A DNA stretch of 64,000 nt from an uncultured Paludibacter sp. (GCA_937897985.1 CALCBD010000009.1:62001-126000), one strand, 5' to 3'; positions 8,553 through 18,447 are shown, numbered from the stretch's first letter. Made by a program: numbers and translations. Notes: generated by a model from the sequence alone, not told the origin.

Positions 8553-8637
8553 TTTGTTTTTTAAATTTGAGCGGATTTTAACCCTCGTTTTATTATGATT
8601 TTGAGTTAAACAATAAAACCGGTCAGGTTGTTTTGTC

Positions 8638-9396
8638 TCACGAATTTGCTTTCTTTACCTTTTTGTAAAGCTCCGAAGCAAAAACAAAGTCATTCAAATC
8701 TTTATTTTCGACGTGAAAAATATCCTCTTTCGAACCTTCCCATGCTTTTTCACCCTTGTTGATAAAAATTATTTTTTCACCGATTTCCATCACCGAATTC
8801 ATATCGTGTGAGTTGATAATTGTTGTAATATCAAATTCTACTGTAATTTCGTGTATCAGACGGTCAATTATTAACGACGTTTTGGGGTCGAGTCCTGAAT
8901 TTGGTTCATCGCAGAATAAATATTTCGGCTGCAGGGCAATGGCGCGGGCAATTGCCACACGTTTCTGCATCCCTCCGCTGATTTCGGATGGCGACAATTT
9001 GAACGATTTCTCTTCCAGATTTACATGTTTGAGGCAATAACGGGCACGCTCTTCCATTTCTTCGTGACCCGTACCGGCAAACATTTCGAGTGGATACATT
9101 ACATTTTCCAACACCGACATTGAATCGAACAGAGCCGATCCCTGAAACAGCATCCCCACTTCACGCCTCAAAATCCTGATTTCGGACATCCGCATATCCG
9201 GCAAATTGCGGTGATCGTATTCAATCCGACCTTTGTCGATACGATGCAGCCCGATTATACTTTTCATCAGTACGGTTTTTCCCGAGCCGCTTGCTCCGAT
9301 AATCATGTTTGTTTTTCCGTTTTCAAAAACAGCAGAAATGTTTTTGAGTACCTGAATACCATCAAAGGATTTATCTATATTTTTAACTTCAATCAT
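8638..9396 (-). CDS. mlaF: ABC transporter ATPase, MlaF type
   Basis: The 252-residue ATPase has Walker A GASGSGKT (about 35-42), Q-loop FQGSALF, signature ISGGMQKRVAIARA (about 143) and Walker B YLFCDEPNSGLDP. The GSALFDSMSV and NSGLDP forms are typical of MlaF/Ttg2A, the ATPase of the phospholipid or retrograde lipid transport system that keeps the outer membrane asymmetric. It lies 40 bp after the MlaE-type permease and is presumably co-transcribed with it. The usual next partner, an MCE-domain MlaD protein, is not adjacent: exonuclease III follows instead. MlaD must therefore be elsewhere, or the pair works with another MCE protein. Confidence 0.9.
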   Translation of the reverse strand: MIEVKNIDKSFDGIQVLKNISAVFENGKTNMIIGASGSGKTVLMKSIIGLHRIDKGRIEYDHRNLPDMRMSEIRILRREVGMLFQGSALFDSMSVLENVMYPLEMFAGTGHEEMEERARYCLKHVNLEEKSFKLSPSEISGGMQKRVAIARAIALQPKYLFCDEPNSGLDPKTSLIIDRLIHEITVEFDITTIINSHDMNSVMEIGEKIIFINKGEKAWEGSKEDIFHVENKDLNDFVFASELYKKVKKANS

Positions 9397-9436
9397 TTTG
9401 TTTGTCGCTTTTGTAGTCTTTCCTCAAAGTTATCTG

Positions 9437-10177
9437 TTAATTCAGCATCAAATTGGTAATCAACAGATTGAAAAACAATATTAAAATACTGCTGTTGACC
9501 ACTGCATTTGTACTCGCCTTTCCCACATCGAGAGCTCCACCATTAGCATAATATCCATAATATGCCGCTACCGATGAAATTATAAATGCAAACACCAATG
9601 ATTTGACCAATGAATAGAATACATAATAGGGAATAAACGCATATTGTATCCCCAGTAAATAATTTGCAGTCGTAATGATATCGGTAAATACACCCACAAA
9701 ATATCCACCAATCAAACCAACAGCCATACTGAAAATTACCAGAAACGGCATCATCACAACAAAAGCTACAATCTTGGGCAATATAAGATAATTGGCAGAG
9801 TTTACACCCATGATTTCAAGCGCATCTATTTGTTCGGTAATACGCATAGTTCCGATTTCGGAAGCAATGTTTGAACCGATTTTACCTGCCAGAATCAGGC
9901 ACAAAATGGTGGATGAAAATTCAAGCAGCAGTGTGTCGCGTGTTACAAGACCGGTACTGTATGCCGGCAGTAATGGATTTTCGGTATTCAGCTTGGTCTG
10001 AATGGTCATAATTGCACCTATGAACACGGATATTATAATCACAATCGGTAAAGATTGTAAACCGAGTTTCTCTAATTCCTTCGGAAACTGACGAAAAAAC
10101 ATCCGCCACCGGTCGGGAAAAACGAGTACCCTTTTCATTAACAACACATATTTACCTGTTTCCTGAAATAAATTCAT
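9437..10177 (-). CDS. mlaE: ABC transporter permease, MlaE type
   Basis: The 246-residue MlaE/TrnH-family permease has an amphipathic N-terminal helix (PDRWRMFFRQFPKELEKLG) before five to six membrane segments. Family motifs are visible: VFIGAIMTIQTK, the EIGTMRITEQIDALEIMGV coupling loop (about 120-138), which contacts the ATPase, and a glycine-rich VGLIGGYFVG. It forms the membrane part of a lipid transporter with the MlaF protein encoded 40 bp downstream. A TATATTTG box on the minus strand (10249-10242) about 65 bases before the start may be its promoter -7, but no good -33 TTG is present. The call as Mla type is from sequence features; the lipid direction is not known. Confidence 0.9.
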   Translation of the reverse strand: MNLFQETGKYVLLMKRVLVFPDRWRMFFRQFPKELEKLGLQSLPIVIIISVFIGAIMTIQTKLNTENPLLPAYSTGLVTRDTLLLEFSSTILCLILAGKIGSNIASEIGTMRITEQIDALEIMGVNSANYLILPKIVAFVVMMPFLVIFSMAVGLIGGYFVGVFTDIITTANYLLGIQYAFIPYYVFYSLVKSLVFAFIISSVAAYYGYYANGGALDVGKASTNAVVNSSILILFFNLLITNLMLN

Positions 10178-10573
10178 AACTGTTTATCAATTAAATAACT
10201 TTAAAATCAAATCTGTTCAGCAGTCAACCTGCTTAAGTGTGCAAATATACTCTTTTTTTAAATAACACTAAAACACAGGCAGTACAGGCATTTTCATCCG
10301 GCCCAACCAAATTCTTTCCTCATTTGATAGCGGAAAACAGGAAACATCATTCATTTAAAATTACGAAACCATTGAATGAAAACTGAAATAGTGTCAGGTT
10401 GTTTTCGATTATTTTGAGTTTAGTCGTATCTTTGCAGGTCAACTTCAGGCTGACAAAACGATGATGAATGAAAAAGTAAAATTTATTTTTTCGCATATTT
10501 AAAGTTAAATCAGGAACTAAACAGTTTATTTATTGTTTCATTTTCACAAATCCAACATCAATTTTTTCAATAC
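10178..10573. other. intergenic region between divergent mlaE and uvrA
   Basis: This 396-base gap separates divergent genes. It holds a candidate -7 for uvrA (TATCTTTG, 10427-10434; the base triplet 19 before is TCG rather than TTG) and a candidate -7 for mlaE on the minus strand (CAAATATA, 10242-10249). No LexA-like palindrome or small gene was found. Confidence 0.5.
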
Positions 10574-13378
10574 ATGTCGAAACAGGGAAATATAATTATT
10601 AAGGGAGCAAGGGTACACAATCTGAAAAATATTGATCTGGAAATACCCCGTAATCAATTAGTTGTCATCACCGGACTATCGGGATCCGGTAAATCTTCGC
10701 TGGCTTTTGATACACTTTATGCCGAAGGACAAAGACGTTATGTCGAAAGTCTTTCATCTTATGCCCGACAATTTCTCGGACGAATGAGCAAACCTGAAGT
10801 GGATTTTATCAAGGGAATCCCTCCGGCAATCGCTATCGAACAAAAAGTCAACACACGAAATCCACGTTCGACCGTTGGAACATCAACTGAAATTTACGAA
10901 TATATCAAATTGCTTTATGCACGAATCGGGAAAACCTATTCTCCGGTTTCGGGCGAAATTGTGAAAAAACACGAAGCAGAGGACGTAGTCGAAGCTGCTC
11001 TTAAATTTGAAGATAGCACAAAATTAATGGTTCTTACCAAGGTTCTTCCTTCAGCCGGACGGACATTGAACGAAGAACTACAAAACCTTGTAATGCAGGG
11101 ATTTAACAGGCTATTGATAAATGATGAAACTGTTCGGATTCAGGACATTCAGGAGAATGAAGAAATTTTAAAGCATCATCCTGACATTTACCTTATCATC
11201 GACCGATTATCGGTCGACAGGACTTCAACCGGAATAAGCAGGCTGACCGACTCTGTGGAAACTGCTTTTTACGAAGGAAAGGGTGTATGTCTTTTAAATG
11301 TATATACCAATGAAGGAACTCAAATGCTCTATTTTTCGAAAAGTTTTGAAGCCGACGGGATGCAGTTTGAAACTCCTTCGGTCCATACTTTCAGTTTCAA
11401 CAGCCCGTTGGGTGCCTGTCCTACCTGTGAGGGCTTTGGTAAGGTAATCGGTATAGATGAGGATTTGGTAATTCCCAACAAAACGCTTTCGATTTTCGAA
11501 GATGCTGTAGCTTGCTGGAAAGGTGAAGTAATGGGCGAATACAAACATCAACTCATACGTTCGGCCGACAAGTTTGACTTTCCGATACACAAACCTTATT
11601 ATGAACTGACCGACGGGCAAAGACAATTGCTCTGGACCGGAAATAAATATTTTGAAGGGCTGAACACGTTTTTCAAAATGCTTGAAGAAAATCAGTATAA
11701 AATTCAATACAGAGTGATGCTCGCCCGTTATCGTGGCAAAACGGTATGTCCCGATTGCAGGGGAAGCCGTCTGAAAAAAGAAGCTTCCTATATCCGTGTT
11801 TCAGGAAAACCAATTTCCGAACTTGTACTGATGCCTGTTTCGAACCTCAAATCATTCTTCGACAATATCCAACTGGACGAAACAGATGCTAATATTTCGA
11901 AACGACTCCTGTTGGAGATAAACAACCGCATTCAGTTTTTACTCGATGTGGGGTTGGGCTATCTTACACTAAACAGACTCTCGAATACACTTTCGGGAGG
12001 TGAAAGTCAGCGGATTAACCTCGCAACTTCATTAGGGAGCAGTCTTGTGGGTTCACTCTATATCCTCGACGAACCGAGCATCGGGCTTCATTCACGCGAC
12101 ACTCATTTACTGATAAAAGTACTCAAACAATTGCGCGACCTTGGAAATACAGTTGTGGTTGTGGAACATGACGAGGAAATTATGCGTGCTGCCGATTACA
12201 TCATTGATATCGGACCTTATGCCGGACGTAAAGGAGGTGAAGTGGTATTTCACGGAAAAACGGCTGACATTTCCAAAACAACAGAAGAAGAAACCGGGCA
12301 TTCATTTACACTTAAATATTTACTGAATAAAGAATTCATCGAAATTCCGCTTCATCGTCGTAAATGGAATAATTATATCGAAATTCTGGGAGCACGTGAA
12401 AACAATCTGAAAGGAATTAATGTAAAATTCCCGTTGAATGTAATGACTGTCGTGACAGGAGTAAGTGGCTCTGGTAAATCTTCGCTGGTCAGAAATGTAT
12501 TTTATGCTGCTTTGAAAAAGCATTACGGAGGCGTAGCCGATCGTACCGGACAGTTCGGAGCACTTCGCGGTTCGATGCAACTGGCAAAAGACATTGAATT
12601 TGTCGATCAGAACCCGATAGGACGCTCATCGCGTTCCAATCCTGTCACCTATATTAAAGCCTATGATGAAATCAGAAAACTATTTGCTGATCAGCAACTT
12701 TCGAAACAAATGGGTTACGCTGCTTCTCATTTCTCGTTCAATACCGACGGTGGTCGTTGTGAGGAATGCCAGGGTGAAGGAACTGTAACAGTCGAAATGC
12801 AATTTATGGCCGACCTGGTTCTGGAGTGCGAACATTGTCATGGAAAACGATTTAAACAGGATATCCTCGAAGTGCAATACAAAAATGTAAATATTTTTGA
12901 TGTACTTGAAATGACCGTCAATCAGGCCATTGAGTTTTTTGGTGCTCAAAGCGGAAATACCGAAAAGAAAATTGTAAAAAGACTAAAACCACTTCAGGAT
13001 GTGGGAGTCGGATATGTAAAACTCGGACAATCGAGCAGCACATTATCGGGCGGTGAAAGTCAAAGGGTTAAGTTGGCGTCGTTTTTGGCCAATGAAAAAC
13101 CCGAACCCACAATTTTTGTTTTCGATGAACCTACCACCGGTTTGCATTTTCACGACATAAAGACTTTACTGACAGCATTTGATGCTTTAATTGCAAAAGG
13201 ACATACGGTAATTATTATCGAACATAATATTGAAGTTATCAAATGTGCCGACCACATCATCGATATTGGTCCCGAAGGCGGCGACAACGGTGGCAATGTC
13301 GTTTTCGAAGGGACACCCGAAGAACTGGTAAATTGTGAATGCTCGTACACCGGTAAATATTTAAAAGGAAAACTTTAG
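10574..13378 (+). CDS. uvrA: UvrABC excinuclease subunit A
   Basis: The 934-residue protein has normal UvrA length. It is the damage-recognising ATPase dimer of nucleotide excision repair and loads UvrB. There are two ABC modules: Walker A GLSGSGKSS near residue 33 and GVSGSGKSS near 628, with signatures LSGGESQRINLA and LSGGESQRVKLA. Zinc-binding pairs are CPTCEGFG (about 281) with CPDCRGSR (about 395), and CEECQGEGT (about 730) with CEHCHGKRF (about 754). The UvrB/DNA-binding insert lies between the first Walker A and zinc motifs. Nothing is missing. It is followed 81 bp later by polA on the same strand with no hairpin between, so these two repair genes may share a transcript. Confidence 0.98.
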   Translation: MSKQGNIIIKGARVHNLKNIDLEIPRNQLVVITGLSGSGKSSLAFDTLYAEGQRRYVESLSSYARQFLGRMSKPEVDFIKGIPPAIAIEQKVNTRNPRSTVGTSTEIYEYIKLLYARIGKTYSPVSGEIVKKHEAEDVVEAALKFEDSTKLMVLTKVLPSAGRTLNEELQNLVMQGFNRLLINDETVRIQDIQENEEILKHHPDIYLIIDRLSVDRTSTGISRLTDSVETAFYEGKGVCLLNVYTNEGTQMLYFSKSFEADGMQFETPSVHTFSFNSPLGACPTCEGFGKVIGIDEDLVIPNKTLSIFEDAVACWKGEVMGEYKHQLIRSADKFDFPIHKPYYELTDGQRQLLWTGNKYFEGLNTFFKMLEENQYKIQYRVMLARYRGKTVCPDCRGSRLKKEASYIRVSGKPISELVLMPVSNLKSFFDNIQLDETDANISKRLLLEINNRIQFLLDVGLGYLTLNRLSNTLSGGESQRINLATSLGSSLVGSLYILDEPSIGLHSRDTHLLIKVLKQLRDLGNTVVVVEHDEEIMRAADYIIDIGPYAGRKGGEVVFHGKTADISKTTEEETGHSFTLKYLLNKEFIEIPLHRRKWNNYIEILGARENNLKGINVKFPLNVMTVVTGVSGSGKSSLVRNVFYAALKKHYGGVADRTGQFGALRGSMQLAKDIEFVDQNPIGRSSRSNPVTYIKAYDEIRKLFADQQLSKQMGYAASHFSFNTDGGRCEECQGEGTVTVEMQFMADLVLECEHCHGKRFKQDILEVQYKNVNIFDVLEMTVNQAIEFFGAQSGNTEKKIVKRLKPLQDVGVGYVKLGQSSSTLSGGESQRVKLASFLANEKPEPTIFVFDEPTTGLHFHDIKTLLTAFDALIAKGHTVIIIEHNIEVIKCADHIIDIGPEGGDNGGNVVFEGTPEELVNCECSYTGKYLKGKL

Positions 13379-13459
13379 TGTACATTTAAAAACCTTCAAT
13401 TTTAAATACCGAAGAATAAACTGTCAGCTAAATTGTACTGAAATTTAATTCAAAACAAA

Positions 13460-16318
13460 ATGAAAAAACTCTTCCTGATCGACGCTTACGCCATTATTTA
13501 TCGCGCTTATTATGCCTTTATCAGGGCACCACGTATCAATTCGAAAGGGCTGAACACTTCGGCAATTTACGGTTTTGTAAATACTATCGAAGATGTTCTG
13601 AAACGTGAAAAACCCACACACATTGCTGTTGCATTCGACCCTAAAGGCAAGACATTCAGACATGAAGCTTACGAACTTTATAAGGCCCAGCGTGAATCTA
13701 CTCCCGAGGACATAAGATTGGCAGTGCCTATCATCAAAAAAATTGTCGAAGCATACAACATTCCCGTACTCGAAGTGGCCGGTTATGAAGCCGACGATGT
13801 CATTGGCACCATGGCAAAACTTGCCGAAAAAGAAGGGTTTGAAGTTTTTATGCTTACACCGGATAAAGACTACGGGCAATTGGTTTCTGATCATATCAGC
13901 ATGTACCGCCCCCGTCACACCGGAGGTTTTGAAGTAATGGGACCCGACGAAATCAGGGCCAAATACGATCTGGACAGTCACGAACAGGTGATTGATTTAC
14001 TTGGATTGATGGGAGATGCGTCCGATAATATTCCGGGATGTCCGGGTGTAGGCGAAAAAACGGCAGTAAAACTCCTGAAAGAATTCGGCAGTATTGATCA
14101 GTTACTGCTCAATACCGATCAACTGAAAGGTGCCCTGAAAACAAAAGTGGAGGAAAACAAAGAAATGATTATCTTCTCACGTTTTCTGGCAACTATCAAA
14201 ACGGATGTTCCCATCGTTTTCGACGAAAAATCATTAGAGCTTGAACCTGTAAATGAACCCGCACTGAAGCAATTGTTCGAAGAACTCGAGTTCAGGACAA
14301 TGACCCAAAACAAATTCGGTAAAACATTCAGCTCCTTACCTCCCGACGAACCAACTACCAGCATTCAGTTTGCACGGCCAAAATCTCCCACAGGGCAGAC
14401 TTCGCTTTTCGATGCATTTGATGAAGCAGAAAAACCGGAAAATCAACAAAAAATCAATTCCGCGACCACACCTGTTCAGGAGATTGAAATTCCCGAAAGC
14501 AATGCATTGCTTACACTCAAAAATGTACTACACAAATATATACTTGTCGATACGAAAGTGAAACGCGCCGATCTGGTGTCAAAATTATTCATGCAGAAAT
14601 CGGTTTGTTTTGATACCGAAACTACCGGAGTCGATGTTTTCACTGCCGATTTGGTAGGTATGTCGTTTTGTTTCAGTAAAGGCGAGGCATATTATGTAAG
14701 TTTACCATCCGACCGCGATGAAGTCACTGCCATTCTGAACGAATTCAAAGCCTTCTTCGGAAGTCAGCACATCGAAAAAATTGGTCAGAATATGAAATTC
14801 GATTTGTTAATGCTTGCGATGTACGGAATTGAACTGAAAGGAAAAATGTTCGACACTATGATTGCACATTACCTGTTACAGCCCGAACTGCGCCACGGAA
14901 TGGACTATTTAGCCGAAATCTACCTCCGTTACCGTACCATTCACTACGAAGATCTGGTCGGTGCCAAAGGAAAAAACCAGATTGACATCCGGTTTGTCGA
15001 CCTCGATTTACTCTGCGATTATGCCGCCGAAGATGCTGACATCACTTTCCAGCTGAAACAAATTCTCGAAAAAGAAATTTCCGTTAACGGTCTCGAAAAA
15101 TTATTTTACGAAATTGAGATGCCTTTAATGAAAGTTTTGGCAGCCATGGAGCAAAACGGCGTAAGGATTGACAGTGAAGCACTCAAACAAAGCTCCGAAA
15201 TACTGACCCGGGAAATGCTGAGCATGGAAAAAGAAATTCATGAAATGGCAGGCTATGAATTTAATGTTTCGTCGCCTGCTCAGGTCGGCGAAATTCTTTT
15301 CGACCGTTTAAAATTAGACGAAAAAGCAAAAAAAACCAAAACGGGTCAGTATTCTACTTCAGAAGATGTACTCGAAAAAATCAGATCAAAACATCCGATC
15401 ATTGGGAAAATTCTGGATTACAGAGGGCTCAAAAAGTTGTTAAGCACATATATCGATGCCTTACCAATGCTTATCAATCACAAAACCGGGAAAGTACATA
15501 CATCATTCAATCAAACAGTTACATCAACCGGGCGGTTAAGCTCCACCAATCCGAATTTACAAAACATTCCAATCCGCGATGCTCAGGGAAAAGAAATCCG
15601 AAAGGCATTTATCCCCGACGCCGGTTGTGTTTTTCTGAGTGCCGACTATTCACAAATAGAATTACGTATTATGGCACATTTAAGCGGGGATGTAAACATG
15701 CTCGAAGCGTTCAACAGCGGACACGATATTCACACTGCCACTGCAGCAAAAATATTTAAAGTTGCACTTTCCGAAGTTAATTCCGACATGAGGAGAAAAG
15801 CCAAAACAGCTAATTTCGGAATCATTTACGGAATCTCCACTTTCGGATTAGCCGAACGACTGAACATTCCGCGCGCCGAAGCGAAAGAACTGATTGATGG
15901 ATATTTCAACACTTACCCTGACGTAAAACGCTACATGGACAACGCCATTCAGCGGGCCAAAGAATCAGGGTACGTCGAAACAATTTTCGGGAGAAAACGA
16001 TACCTGGCGGATATTAATTCTCAAAACAGCGTAGTACGCGGATACGCCGAACGAAATGCCATCAACGCTCCTATTCAGGGCTCTGCAGCCGACATCATCA
16101 AAATTGCTATGGTGAAAATTCAGGACAGAATCAGTCATGAAAACCTGCGAACAAGAATGACCATGCAGGTTCATGATGAATTGAATTTCTCGGTCCCATC
16201 CGACGAAATTGAAATTGCACGGAAAGTAGTGGTAGAAGAAATGGAAAACGCAGTTCAACTCAGCGTTCCGCTTATTGCCGATTGTGGAATCGGTGCTAAC
16301 TGGCTTGAAGCACATTAA
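13460..16318 (+). CDS. polA: DNA polymerase I with 5' and 3' exonuclease domains
   Basis: The 952-residue protein fills gaps and removes RNA primers in replication and repair. The 5'-3' exonuclease domain covers about residues 1-290 (FLIDAYAIIYRAYYAF, GYEADDVIGT, GDASDNIPGCPGVG). The 3'-5' proofreading domain (about 365-550) keeps its acidic residues (CFDTETTG near 383, AAEDADITF), unlike the inactive version in some bacteria. The polymerase domain carries motif A SADYSQIELRIMAHLSGD (near 728), motif B RRKAKTANFGIIYG (near 777) and motif C MQVHDELNF (near 902). It follows uvrA by 81 bp. It looks complete and active in all three domains. Confidence 0.98.
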   Translation: MKKLFLIDAYAIIYRAYYAFIRAPRINSKGLNTSAIYGFVNTIEDVLKREKPTHIAVAFDPKGKTFRHEAYELYKAQRESTPEDIRLAVPIIKKIVEAYNIPVLEVAGYEADDVIGTMAKLAEKEGFEVFMLTPDKDYGQLVSDHISMYRPRHTGGFEVMGPDEIRAKYDLDSHEQVIDLLGLMGDASDNIPGCPGVGEKTAVKLLKEFGSIDQLLLNTDQLKGALKTKVEENKEMIIFSRFLATIKTDVPIVFDEKSLELEPVNEPALKQLFEELEFRTMTQNKFGKTFSSLPPDEPTTSIQFARPKSPTGQTSLFDAFDEAEKPENQQKINSATTPVQEIEIPESNALLTLKNVLHKYILVDTKVKRADLVSKLFMQKSVCFDTETTGVDVFTADLVGMSFCFSKGEAYYVSLPSDRDEVTAILNEFKAFFGSQHIEKIGQNMKFDLLMLAMYGIELKGKMFDTMIAHYLLQPELRHGMDYLAEIYLRYRTIHYEDLVGAKGKNQIDIRFVDLDLLCDYAAEDADITFQLKQILEKEISVNGLEKLFYEIEMPLMKVLAAMEQNGVRIDSEALKQSSEILTREMLSMEKEIHEMAGYEFNVSSPAQVGEILFDRLKLDEKAKKTKTGQYSTSEDVLEKIRSKHPIIGKILDYRGLKKLLSTYIDALPMLINHKTGKVHTSFNQTVTSTGRLSSTNPNLQNIPIRDAQGKEIRKAFIPDAGCVFLSADYSQIELRIMAHLSGDVNMLEAFNSGHDIHTATAAKIFKVALSEVNSDMRRKAKTANFGIIYGISTFGLAERLNIPRAEAKELIDGYFNTYPDVKRYMDNAIQRAKESGYVETIFGRKRYLADINSQNSVVRGYAERNAINAPIQGSAADIIKIAMVKIQDRISHENLRTRMTMQVHDELNFSVPSDEIEIARKVVVEEMENAVQLSVPLIADCGIGANWLEAH

Positions 16319-16487
16319 ATCAATCTGAATTTCTTTTCATTTATAATATTTTTAACGGATTCATTGACTGCCGGGGGGATATTGAATTTTTGACTGAATT
16401 TTTAAATTTTTACTGATTAAACCATTCTGAAGATGAAAAGTCAAACCGGAATAATTTTAAAAAATAAAAATTTAAAAAACAGAAGAA

Positions 16488-16856
16488 ATGAAAAAAACTA
16501 AATTTACATTGGCTCTCATTAGCTTGTTGTTCATGTCAATCGCTATTTCGGCTCAAAATGGCGAAAACAAAAAATTTGGTGAAAGAATGACGGCTCAATT
16601 CGACAAAATGGCAACTGACCTCGGTTTGACTGCCGAACAAAAGGCAACAGTAATTACACTTTCGACTGAAAGAATGAAAAATGTAGCCGAAAAAATGAAA
16701 GCTGCAACTACCGATGAAGAAAGGAAAGAAATCCGTAAAGCAGGTCAACAGGAGTACAATCAAAAACTTGATGATGCCTTTGGAAAGGAACTTGCCGACA
16801 AGATGCGTGCATGGCTGAAAGAAAATGCACCTCAAAGGCCACAACGTCCCCAATAA
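16488..16856 (+). CDS. small periplasmic Spy/CpxP-like helical protein
   Basis: The 122-residue protein has a signal peptide (about residues 1-22, ending AISA). The mature part is very Lys/Glu/Ala-rich and helical, with LGLTAEQKATVITL, a form of the LTxxQ motif of the Spy/CpxP periplasmic chaperone family. A second helical pair (TDEERKEIRKAGQQEYNQKL) follows, and the end is Pro/Gln-rich (PQRPQRPQ). By analogy it may bind unfolded proteins or metals in the periplasm, but similarity in low-complexity helices is weak evidence. It is transcribed convergently to rpsT, with a shared hairpin between at 16901-16928. Confidence 0.65.
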   Translation: MKKTKFTLALISLLFMSIAISAQNGENKKFGERMTAQFDKMATDLGLTAEQKATVITLSTERMKNVAEKMKAATTDEERKEIRKAGQQEYNQKLDDAFGKELADKMRAWLKENAPQRPQRPQ

Positions 16857-16894
16857 AACAAAATTCGACCGACAAATTTTCGGAATTATACATG

Positions 16895-16928
16895 TCAAAA
16901 AAGCCCTTCTCCAAACGGAAAAGGGCTT
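16895..16928 (-). terminator. intrinsic terminator of the tRNA-Glu/rpsT unit
   Basis: The stem AAGCCCTT (16901-16908) / AAGGGCTT (16921-16928) continues inward with TCC/GGA pairs. On the minus strand it is followed by TTTTTTG. On the plus strand CTGTATTTTTT follows, so it may also stop the convergent gene. Confidence 0.8.
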
Positions 16929-16950
16929 CTGTATTTTTTACAGCCGGATA

Positions 16951-17205
16951 TTAAGCCAGTTTATTAACGAAAACTGTCAGCTTCGATTTCAGGTTGCTTG
17001 CTTTGTTTTTATGAATGATATTGCGTTTAGCCAGTTTGTCGAGCATTGAACTGATTTTAGGCAACATTTCTGCAGCAACAGCTTTATCGGTGGTTGCACG
17101 CATTTTACGAACAGCGTTACGTGCAGTTTTAGCATAATAACGGTTGTGTAACTTACGTTTTTCAGTTTGACGAATTCTTTTAATTGAAGATTTGTGATTT
17201 GCCAT
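16951..17205 (-). CDS. rpsT: 30S ribosomal protein S20
   Basis: The start is set at 17205 (MANHKSSIKRIRQTEKRKLH), giving 84 residues, the normal length of S20. A longer in-frame reading would run into the tRNA gene. S20 binds 16S rRNA early in assembly of the small subunit. Typical features are the MANHKSA-like start, many Lys/Arg residues, ARNAVRKMRA near residue 30, and the helical end NIIHKNKASNLKSKL. It lies 39 bp after tRNA-Glu on the same strand with no terminator between. Both probably come from the promoter at 17371-17400. Confidence 0.97.
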   Translation of the reverse strand: MANHKSSIKRIRQTEKRKLHNRYYAKTARNAVRKMRATTDKAVAAEMLPKISSMLDKLAKRNIIHKNKASNLKSKLTVFVNKLA

Positions 17206-17244
17206 CTCAAATGTACTTTTTATATGTCTTATAATAATTTTTTG

Positions 17245-17316
17245 TAGTCCATAGGGGAGTCGAACCCCTCTTTCCAGGATGAAAACCTGGCGTCCTAACC
17301 GATAGACGAATGGACC
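17245..17316 (-). tRNA. tRNA-Glu (anticodon TTC)
   Basis: The minus strand reads GGTCCAT...ATGGACT plus discriminator A, a 7-bp acceptor stem with one G-T pair. The anticodon arm is CCAGG-TTTTCAT-CCTGG with anticodon TTC. The T arm AGGGG-TTCGACT-CCCCT pairs perfectly. CCA is not encoded. Confidence 0.95.
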
Positions 17317-17370
17317 GTGATGTGAATCCCGGCTTGCAATCAGGTGTTTTATTTTCCTCAATTGCGGGTG

Positions 17371-17400
17371 CAAATATACGGCTCTTTTTTGAATTGACAA
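17371..17400 (-). promoter_or_regulatory. promoter of tRNA-Glu/rpsT
   Basis: On the minus strand TTG (17400-17398) is followed after 19 bases by TATATTTG (17378-17371), an excellent match to the Bacteroidota promoter pattern. It ends 54 bases before the mature tRNA. Confidence 0.8.
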
Positions 17401-17543
17401 AACCTTTGGAACAAATTTTTTTTATTATTTGCTAAATATCTATTTCAGAGTAATTTTACATCATCAATTTGAAGAATCTGCAATAACAAAGCTCCTGTTT
17501 AATAATTAATATTGTATTTTTGCTTATCAAATATTACCAAATC

Positions 17544-18266
17544 ATGCTCCAGAAAACACGAGGTATTATACTTCATTCCGTCAAATACAACGATAACGCC
17601 ACTATCGTAATGATATACACGCAGCTTTTCGGAAAGATTTCATACATGGTTTATGGTGCCAACAAGAAGAAATCAAGATTCAGATCCGCCTTTCTACAGC
17701 CTCTTTCATTGGTCGAAATTGATGTGTTTCATTCTCATTCAAAAAACATCCAGAGCATCAAAGACATTCGCATTACTTTTCCATTGATGGGCATTTCATC
17801 TCATCCGGTTAAAAACGCTCTTGCTCTTTTTGTTTCTGAAGTTTTATATCGTTCGCTCAAACAAACCGATCCAGACGAAAATTTGTATAATTTTCTTGAA
17901 AATTCCATTCAGGTACTGGATTGCTGCGAAGAAGGAATCGCCAATTTTCATCTTGTTTTTTTAATGCAGTTAGCAAAATATCTTGGCTTTGAACCTAATA
18001 CAGAAGAGAAAAGCAATCATTATTTTGATCTGATGAATGGAGTCTTTATCAATGAACTGCCGCCACATAAACATTATTTAAACACTGACTTAACGCTCAA
18101 ACTGATTCAGATCATCAAAACGGACTACCTGAATCTGAATTCACTGAAATTGACAAGAACCGAAAGACTGAAACTTATAGAATCGATATCGGATTATTAC
18201 AAACTACATGTTGCTGATTTTCAGGGTATATCATCAATTCAGATACTCCATTCACTTTTTGATTAA
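17544..18266 (+). CDS. recO: DNA repair protein RecO
   Basis: The start is taken at the ATG at 17544 (MLQKTRGIILHSVKYNDN), giving 240 residues; the frame is open 8 codons further up without a better start. RecO loads RecA on SSB-coated DNA with RecR in the RecF pathway. The N-terminal OB-fold (about 1-80) has the typical TRGIILHSVKYNDNATIVMIYT and GKISYMVYGANKKKSRFRSA stretches. A helical domain follows (ALALFVSEVLYRSLK, NFHLVFLMQLAKYLGFEP). The four-cysteine zinc site of some RecO proteins is absent, as usual in Bacteroidota. A TATTTTTG box at 17515-17522 may be its promoter -7. Confidence 0.93.
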   Translation: MLQKTRGIILHSVKYNDNATIVMIYTQLFGKISYMVYGANKKKSRFRSAFLQPLSLVEIDVFHSHSKNIQSIKDIRITFPLMGISSHPVKNALALFVSEVLYRSLKQTDPDENLYNFLENSIQVLDCCEEGIANFHLVFLMQLAKYLGFEPNTEEKSNHYFDLMNGVFINELPPHKHYLNTDLTLKLIQIIKTDYLNLNSLKLTRTERLKLIESISDYYKLHVADFQGISSIQILHSLFD

Positions 18267-18384
18267 CTAATCTGCAATAATACAAAAGGAATAACATGCC
18301 GTACAATTCCGGATTAAAAAATAACAGAAAGAAAAACAGAACGCGGAACAAACAGAACTAATTGATGAATTTCAAAAAAAATAG

Positions 18385-18415
18385 TTGTTAATATCAATAA
18401 TAGTATATAGCTTTG
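18385..18415 (+). promoter_or_regulatory. promoter of the alanine dehydrogenase-like gene
   Basis: TTG at 18385-18387, 20-base spacer, TAGCTTTG at 18408-18415, 33 bases before the ATG at 18448. Confidence 0.65.
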
Positions 18416-18447
18416 TAGTCTGTCTGAACAAATAAATCATTGAATCC

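Noticed and set aside
13445..13981. 178-codon minus-strand ORF
   Set aside because: Fully antisense to the 5' part of polA; explained by codon bias of the real gene.
17206..17400. N-terminal extension of rpsT through the tRNA gene
   Set aside because: S20 proteins start MANHKS; the extension would translate tRNA-Glu and the promoter.
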